From NCBI GenBank assembly GCA_964565405.1, contig CAZMEW010000004.1, forward strand, positions 1 to 64,000: a stretch of 64,000 nt of DNA, in the 5' to 3' direction. Position numbers and translations under genes: made by a program. This document shows, piece after piece, positions 60,824 to 64,000 of the stretch (within the stretch, counting starts at the first letter, position 1; each line of letters begins with the position of its first letter). Source of the stretch: UBA922 sp964565405 (GTDB lineage Bacteria; Patescibacteriota; Patescibacteriia; Magasanikbacterales; UBA922). A model generated the notes under the pieces. It made no database searches and was not told the origin of the DNA. It saw only the letters and a list, made by a program, of their open reading frames with translations.

Positions 60824-62185
60824 TTACAATAAATGTATATCTTCAATTTCACTTCGTTTACCTTTGAGTATCACATCCTGAATATGATACGTACCACTTT
60901 TAGGTGCATGAAGAAACCCGCTAACAGCAGCTTCTGCCAACCATCCTGATTCAAGCCAATCAAACAACCACTGATGTGTATACCGAGGATCCTCCTGTTC
61001 GAAGCCTGCGCCGATCGAATGAAGCCATGCACGATTATAATCCTCTTGAGAACCAATGGAAGGCGCGATAATAATCGGTAACCCAAGTGCAGCATAAAAA
61101 GAAAGTTCACTTGGTTTGGTCCACAAAATATCAGTCGTCAACAAAGCATTGTTAAACTTCTCAAAATATTCCATTTTTTGAGCATCATAAATAATATGCA
61201 CCATCCCAGAATGATTTTCATTCAGATGCAATTCTCTTACTTTATTCTCATAATAACCATACACATCATTTCGTGAACCAGCGACCAAATTTAATTTTAT
61301 TTTACCAGCATCGATATATTCATGTAAGCTTTCAAGTATCGTGATCCCGATGTCACGCTGTGCACCCGCCCCCCCAACCGCAAAAGTAATAGTTAGAGGG
61401 TGTTCATGATCAATACTACAATAACGGGAACCTAGATACGATTGAATGGTAGGCTCATATTTGCGTTGATACCGCAAGTTAGGATCGAGATTAGTAATTC
61501 TGCACCCAAGCGCTTGTTTTAATGTTGATAAAGTTTTGGTTCCCGTATTTTCTTTGGGCAATGGAAAGCCGGTTACATATATACGCTCTGGGGGAATACC
61601 ATAATGTTCAAGACGCTGTTTCACTCGCTTATTAGGAGCACAATATTTGATCCTACTCGTTTTTGGATCAAGCGGTGCCCATGCACGGCTAATGTCAGTA
61701 TCAGTACATAAACAATAAATTTCACCTTCATATCCATGCTCCTCAGCAAAAAAAGCAACTGCAAAAAAAGAAGTAAGTAATGGAAGCGGTTTCTGATTGA
61801 GTGTGTCAATCAAATGTTTGCCCCATCCCTCACCAATCATCCGATACATTTCTTTTACTTGAAGCGTCGGTCGTGATAAATCTCGCTTGGGATAGAAGGG
61901 GTCAATTCGCTGGATGTAATCCATAATCGAAAAAGAAAGCGGACCAATAAGAGGCACCTTCTTCAATCGGGAAACCCATTCGTACATCTTTCGACTACTC
62001 TCCCACCGCACTCGATCGCTCCGTGGAATACCACCATAATTATTGGCAGTGATAATAGTCGCATCTTGCCAACCCACTGGAGAAGCTGCAATGTCACGAA
62101 GTGGATACACCGCGCGCTGATGCCCATATCCCATGTCAACAGTGACAATATAGGCTTGCGAATATGTCTTACTTTTATTTGGCAT
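60824..62185 (-). CDS. GT-B glycosyltransferase-like protein (MGDG synthase/MurG-like)
   Basis: 453 residues with a two-domain GT-B plan. The start YIVTVDMGYGHQRAVYPL has the Gly-His-rich loop of lipid glycosyltransferases, KYCAPNKRVKQRLEHYGIPP is like MGDG synthase, ERIYVTGFPLP precedes the domain hinge, and LTITFAVGGAGAQRDI is the nucleotide-binding loop. WTKPSELSFYAALGLPII is the donor-sugar region of MurG/MGDG synthases. I infer transfer of a sugar onto a lipid. Two bases separate it from the EamA gene. Confidence 0.75.
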   Translation of the reverse strand: MPNKSKTYSQAYIVTVDMGYGHQRAVYPLRDIAASPVGWQDATIITANNYGGIPRSDRVRWESSRKMYEWVSRLKKVPLIGPLSFSIMDYIQRIDPFYPKRDLSRPTLQVKEMYRMIGEGWGKHLIDTLNQKPLPLLTSFFAVAFFAEEHGYEGEIYCLCTDTDISRAWAPLDPKTSRIKYCAPNKRVKQRLEHYGIPPERIYVTGFPLPKENTGTKTLSTLKQALGCRITNLDPNLRYQRKYEPTIQSYLGSRYCSIDHEHPLTITFAVGGAGAQRDIGITILESLHEYIDAGKIKLNLVAGSRNDVYGYYENKVRELHLNENHSGMVHIIYDAQKMEYFEKFNNALLTTDILWTKPSELSFYAALGLPIIIAPSIGSQEDYNRAWLHSIGAGFEQEDPRYTHQWLFDWLESGWLAEAAVSGFLHAPKSGTYHIQDVILKGKRSEIEDIHLL

Positions 62186-62204
62186 AACAAAATGATTGAG
62201 ATAT

Positions 62205-62213
62205 AGTATACCA
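62205..62213 (-). promoter_or_regulatory. Extended -10 element for the glycosyltransferase operon
   Basis: TGGTATACT on the minus strand about 20 bases before the ATG at 62185. The 51-base space to the divergent gene at 62237 is shared by both promoters. Confidence 0.4.
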
Positions 62214-62236
62214 TATTTACACTAAACTAGAATTAT

Positions 62237-62962
62237 ATGGCAGAAAGAGAAAGACATATTACCCCACAAGACTACGTAAAATCATATGGTACTGAAAAAT
62301 TATCAGAATCCTTAAATGCAATTCAACACAAAGCGAATTACGGTGATGGCAAAAAAAGAGGATACACCCCACCAGAGATACCTTCAGCAAAAGACGCTCA
62401 AAAAACAGAAAATTTACTCGAGAATATTAAAACTGCACAAAAAAACAATAACGCAGTAACAGTGATTGATCGGGCTCATGATGCAGGAATAGACCTTGAA
62501 GATACAGTCGAAGAAGCATATACAGAAACATTTGAAAAACGACTTGCAGTGACACCGTATGATAATCATATAAGCGATGAAGAAAAGGCGGTTCTTAAAA
62601 AACAGATGGAAGTGCGTATTATCAAAAGATTTGAGATCTTTTTTCCAATTTTTAATGAACAGGAAGAAAAAGAAATTGAAATATTAATAAATAGTTTACC
62701 AGACCAGATGAAAATGAAAGTGAAAAAAGAACTTGACTATTTCGAAGATAAAAATACTGATAACATAGAAAAAGAATTTAAAAAATATATTGAACCATAC
62801 ATTGCAGCAAAACTGATAAAAATAAAAACACAAAATGATACTCCTGGTCTTCTGCATATTGAACGAAACATCGAACCTGAAACTGAAGAAATTGAAATAC
62901 AAGAAATTACCCAAACACCAAAAAAATCAAAAACCGGATTCTTCAAACGCCTATTCGGATAA
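62237..62962 (+). CDS. Hypothetical protein, 241 aa, charged and helical
   Basis: A soluble, Lys/Glu-rich protein: MAERERHITPQDYVKSYG at the start, ISDEEKAVLKKQMEVRIIKR in the middle, and a basic tail KKSKTGFFKRLFG that could bind membrane or nucleic acid. No membrane helix, signal peptide or named domain is seen. It is divergent from the glycosyltransferase gene and stands alone on its strand. Confidence 0.7.
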   Translation: MAERERHITPQDYVKSYGTEKLSESLNAIQHKANYGDGKKRGYTPPEIPSAKDAQKTENLLENIKTAQKNNNAVTVIDRAHDAGIDLEDTVEEAYTETFEKRLAVTPYDNHISDEEKAVLKKQMEVRIIKRFEIFFPIFNEQEEKEIEILINSLPDQMKMKVKKELDYFEDKNTDNIEKEFKKYIEPYIAAKLIKIKTQNDTPGLLHIERNIEPETEEIEIQEITQTPKKSKTGFFKRLFG

Positions 62963-62969
62963 ACAAAAA

Positions 62970-62992
62970 CCCCGTACTAATATAGTACGGGG
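62970..62992 (-). terminator. Terminator between the 62962 and 63076 genes
   Basis: A perfect ten-base stem CCCCGTACTA/TAGTACGGGG with a three-base loop; the T-run lies on the minus strand (TTTTTG), so it mainly serves the leftward lipoprotein gene. On the plus strand it lies eight bases after the stop at 62962. Confidence 0.65.
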
Positions 62993-63000
62993 TAGACTGT

Positions 63001-63076
63001 TCCCGACGCGTTTCGCACTCGTGTCGGGTTGACAGTCGGTGCGAAATGCTGGTCGGGATGAGGCTCGAAGAGCCTC
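63001..63076. other. Structured GC-rich segment after the lipoprotein gene
   Basis: TCCCGAC...GTCGGGA (63001-63007 with 63052-63058) encloses TTTCGCAC...GTGCGAAA (63011-63018 with 63039-63046). Next to it lies GAGGCTC-GAA-GAGCCTC (63060-63076), a seven-base perfect stem that touches the gene's stop. It is part of the gene's 3' end and may stabilise or process the RNA. Confidence 0.5.
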
Positions 63077-63597
63077 TAGCGAACGACGGGAGGATCGTTC
63101 ACACCTCGGAGTATCGAAGGTGTCTCAACGAAAGGATCGATAACTCGATTAGAAAAGTTCCACCCCTCGAACTTTTCCTGCGCGTAGTTACAGCTCTCCG
63201 ACCGAGCACCTTCTTCGATCTTCAATCGGTCGAGAAGCAGAATCACTCCATACCTGGACACACTCCAAAGGTGGATATACCACACGCAATACCTCAATTC
63301 ATGCCGAGGGCGTACCGCGATTGTGACAATCATATCACGCGGCACCTTGATAGAGGTAAGCTTCTCCATGGTAACACTCGAAGGGTAGTCGACATAGACT
63401 CCATTTCCCTTCCCCTCCTTCCGGCGAAGAAAGTAATCGAGCGCTAGATGTTCGTGGTTCGAGAGGATCTGAAGATCCTCGAACGCATTTCGCAGCTCTT
63501 CGAGCTCGGTCACGAGAGATGGGTGATCGTGTGGAGTAATGGTAGTGGCGCAGGCAGAGCAGCAGAGAGTCATGAGTATGAGCATGAACACGTACAT
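63076..63597 (-). CDS. Lipoprotein, GC-rich segment
   Basis: A strong AAAGGAG lies seven bases before the ATG at 63597. The 173-residue protein has a short lipoprotein signal peptide (FMLILMTLCCSAC, Cys about residue 16), a charged helical part (VTELEELRNAFEDLQIL) and a domain with VPRDMIVTIAVRPRHELRYC. No family recognised. Third codon positions are rich in G/C, as in the 8600-10350 island and unlike its neighbours. Own promoter upstream and terminator downstream. Confidence 0.72.
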   Translation of the reverse strand: MYVFMLILMTLCCSACATTITPHDHPSLVTELEELRNAFEDLQILSNHEHLALDYFLRRKEGKGNGVYVDYPSSVTMEKLTSIKVPRDMIVTIAVRPRHELRYCVWYIHLWSVSRYGVILLLDRLKIEEGARSESCNYAQEKFEGWNFSNRVIDPFVETPSILRGVNDPPVVR

Positions 63598-63688
63598 GAG
63601 AAACTCCTTTCTGATGTCAGACCGAATTGATCCGACTCCATTGGATTCATAAAATCAAATAGGAGTATGATCAATTAAAAAGTATCTC

Positions 63689-63717
63689 ACCATAACACGA
63701 TTTCACGAGGACGTCAA
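63689..63717 (-). promoter_or_regulatory. Promoter of the GC-rich lipoprotein gene
   Basis: TTGACG (63712-63717), a 17-base spacer and TATGGT (63689-63694) on the minus strand. The leader would be about 85 bases. It starts right after a terminator (63723-63751), the same compact arrangement as at hrcA. Confidence 0.45.
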
Positions 63718-63722
63718 GCATA

Positions 63723-63751
63723 AAACAACCCTTACATGCTAAGGGTTGTTT
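63723..63751 (-). terminator. Terminator of the partial gene at the right edge
   Basis: A perfect 12-base stem AAACAACCCTTA/TAAGGGTTGTTT with a five-base loop, followed by T-rich sequence on the minus strand; six bases after the stop at 63758. Confidence 0.7.
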
Positions 63752-63757
63752 GAGTAA

Positions 63758-64000
63758 TTAACAAATAAATTTATTCAGGACGTGATTTTCGAAATGTCCG
63801 ATGAAACGATGGTTGCTGAGCAGTCGTGCCACTGTCACCCTGTGGTCTCTCACGATGATTGCCATATCGATGTTTTCGGTTTCGTCTCTGCCCCCCGTGA
63901 CCAAAATTTCGTTCGTCACGAGACCTATCTCCACGAAACGAACGTCTATGTCCTCCATGGATCCGTTCTTCATGTTGCAGAGTACGAGGCACTTCAACTT
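63758..64000 (-). CDS. Hypothetical protein, partial (5' end off window)
   Basis: An open frame from the right edge to TAA at 63758, about 80 residues visible, with codons that mostly end in C or G (as in the neighbouring lipoprotein gene). It reads MKNGSMEDIDVRFVEIGLVT, then RDETENIDMAIIVRDHRVTV and RLLSNHRFIGHFENHV. The true start is probably outside the window. No family recognised. A terminator follows the stop. Confidence 0.55.
   Translation of the reverse strand, partial: KLKCLVLCNMKNGSMEDIDVRFVEIGLVTNEILVTGGRDETENIDMAIIVRDHRVTVARLLSNHRFIGHFENHVLNKFIC

Noticed and set aside
1..64000. UGA recoding to glycine as in Absconditabacteria/Gracilibacteria
   Set aside because: TGA serves as stop in mraZ, rsmH and other genes, and conserved glycines are not encoded by TGA in the recognised proteins.

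Overview
The window looks like a stretch of chromosome from a member of the Candidate Phyla Radiation (Patescibacteria). I infer this from the low-GC coding style, the dense short operons, truncated versions of universal proteins (UvrC without a helix-hairpin-helix tail, a 227-residue HrcA), giant repeat-rich surface proteins, and small membrane proteins of the kind found in these genomes. TGA is used as a normal stop (for example in the ATGA overlaps of mraZ/rsmH and rsmH/ftsL-like), so the genetic code is standard. No rRNA, tRNA, CRISPR array, transposase or phage structural module was seen. A run of 100 Ns at 26003-26102 shows this is a scaffolded assembly.

Layout. 1-4561: a minus-strand operon of a small membrane protein, a membrane-tethered Clp-type AAA+ ATPase, a WecA/MraY-type phosphoglycosyltransferase and a DUF192 protein. 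4752-6465: mraZ-rsmH-ftsL-like. 6663-8501: uvrC and a hypothetical. 8600-10350: a GC-rich island of short, individually terminated genes (unknown 117 aa protein, two tiny ORFs, a HAD phosphatase). 10375-13307: a small membrane protein and uvrA. 13609-14936 (plus): GIY-YIG protein, msrB, lipoprotein. 14985-28992 (minus): a cell-surface block made of a DUF218 protein, two cohesin-domain membrane proteins, a dockerin protein, a small membrane protein and one giant beta-propeller protein broken by the assembly gap. 29171-33407: uvrB, an L,D-transpeptidase with calcium-binding repeats and a beta-CASP RNase-like protein.

33575-41296 (plus): unknown membrane protein, CorA, MurJ, LepA, a 35-residue membrane peptide, RecJ and RNase H. 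41385-47561 (minus): a heat-shock block with hrcA-grpE, hsp20, a GNAT protein, dnaK, a DM13 protein and dnaJ; hrcA has a clear CIRCE-type operator. 47648-50037: PP2C phosphatase, SPFH protein and YidC-like insertase. 50095-56548: a MacA/MacB-type export system with the cca gene inside it. 56573-62185: an AbrB-type regulator, UppP, an amino-acid permease and a glycosyltransferase-EamA-glycosidase operon. 62237-64000: an unknown plus-strand gene, then a second GC-rich segment with a lipoprotein and a partial gene.

The common themes are cell envelope construction (WecA-like, MurJ, UppP, RsmH/MraZ/FtsL, L,D-transpeptidase, DUF218), nucleotide excision repair (uvrA, uvrB and uvrC, all present but unlinked), protein quality control, and a surface apparatus of cohesin, dockerin and beta-propeller proteins. 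The strongest candidates for something not well described are the adjacent cohesin/dockerin/propeller genes, the membrane Clp ATPase with a degenerate first ATPase domain, a family of AT-rich hairpin repeats that mostly sit directly against start codons, and the two GC-rich islands whose genes each have their own terminators and strong ribosome binding sites.
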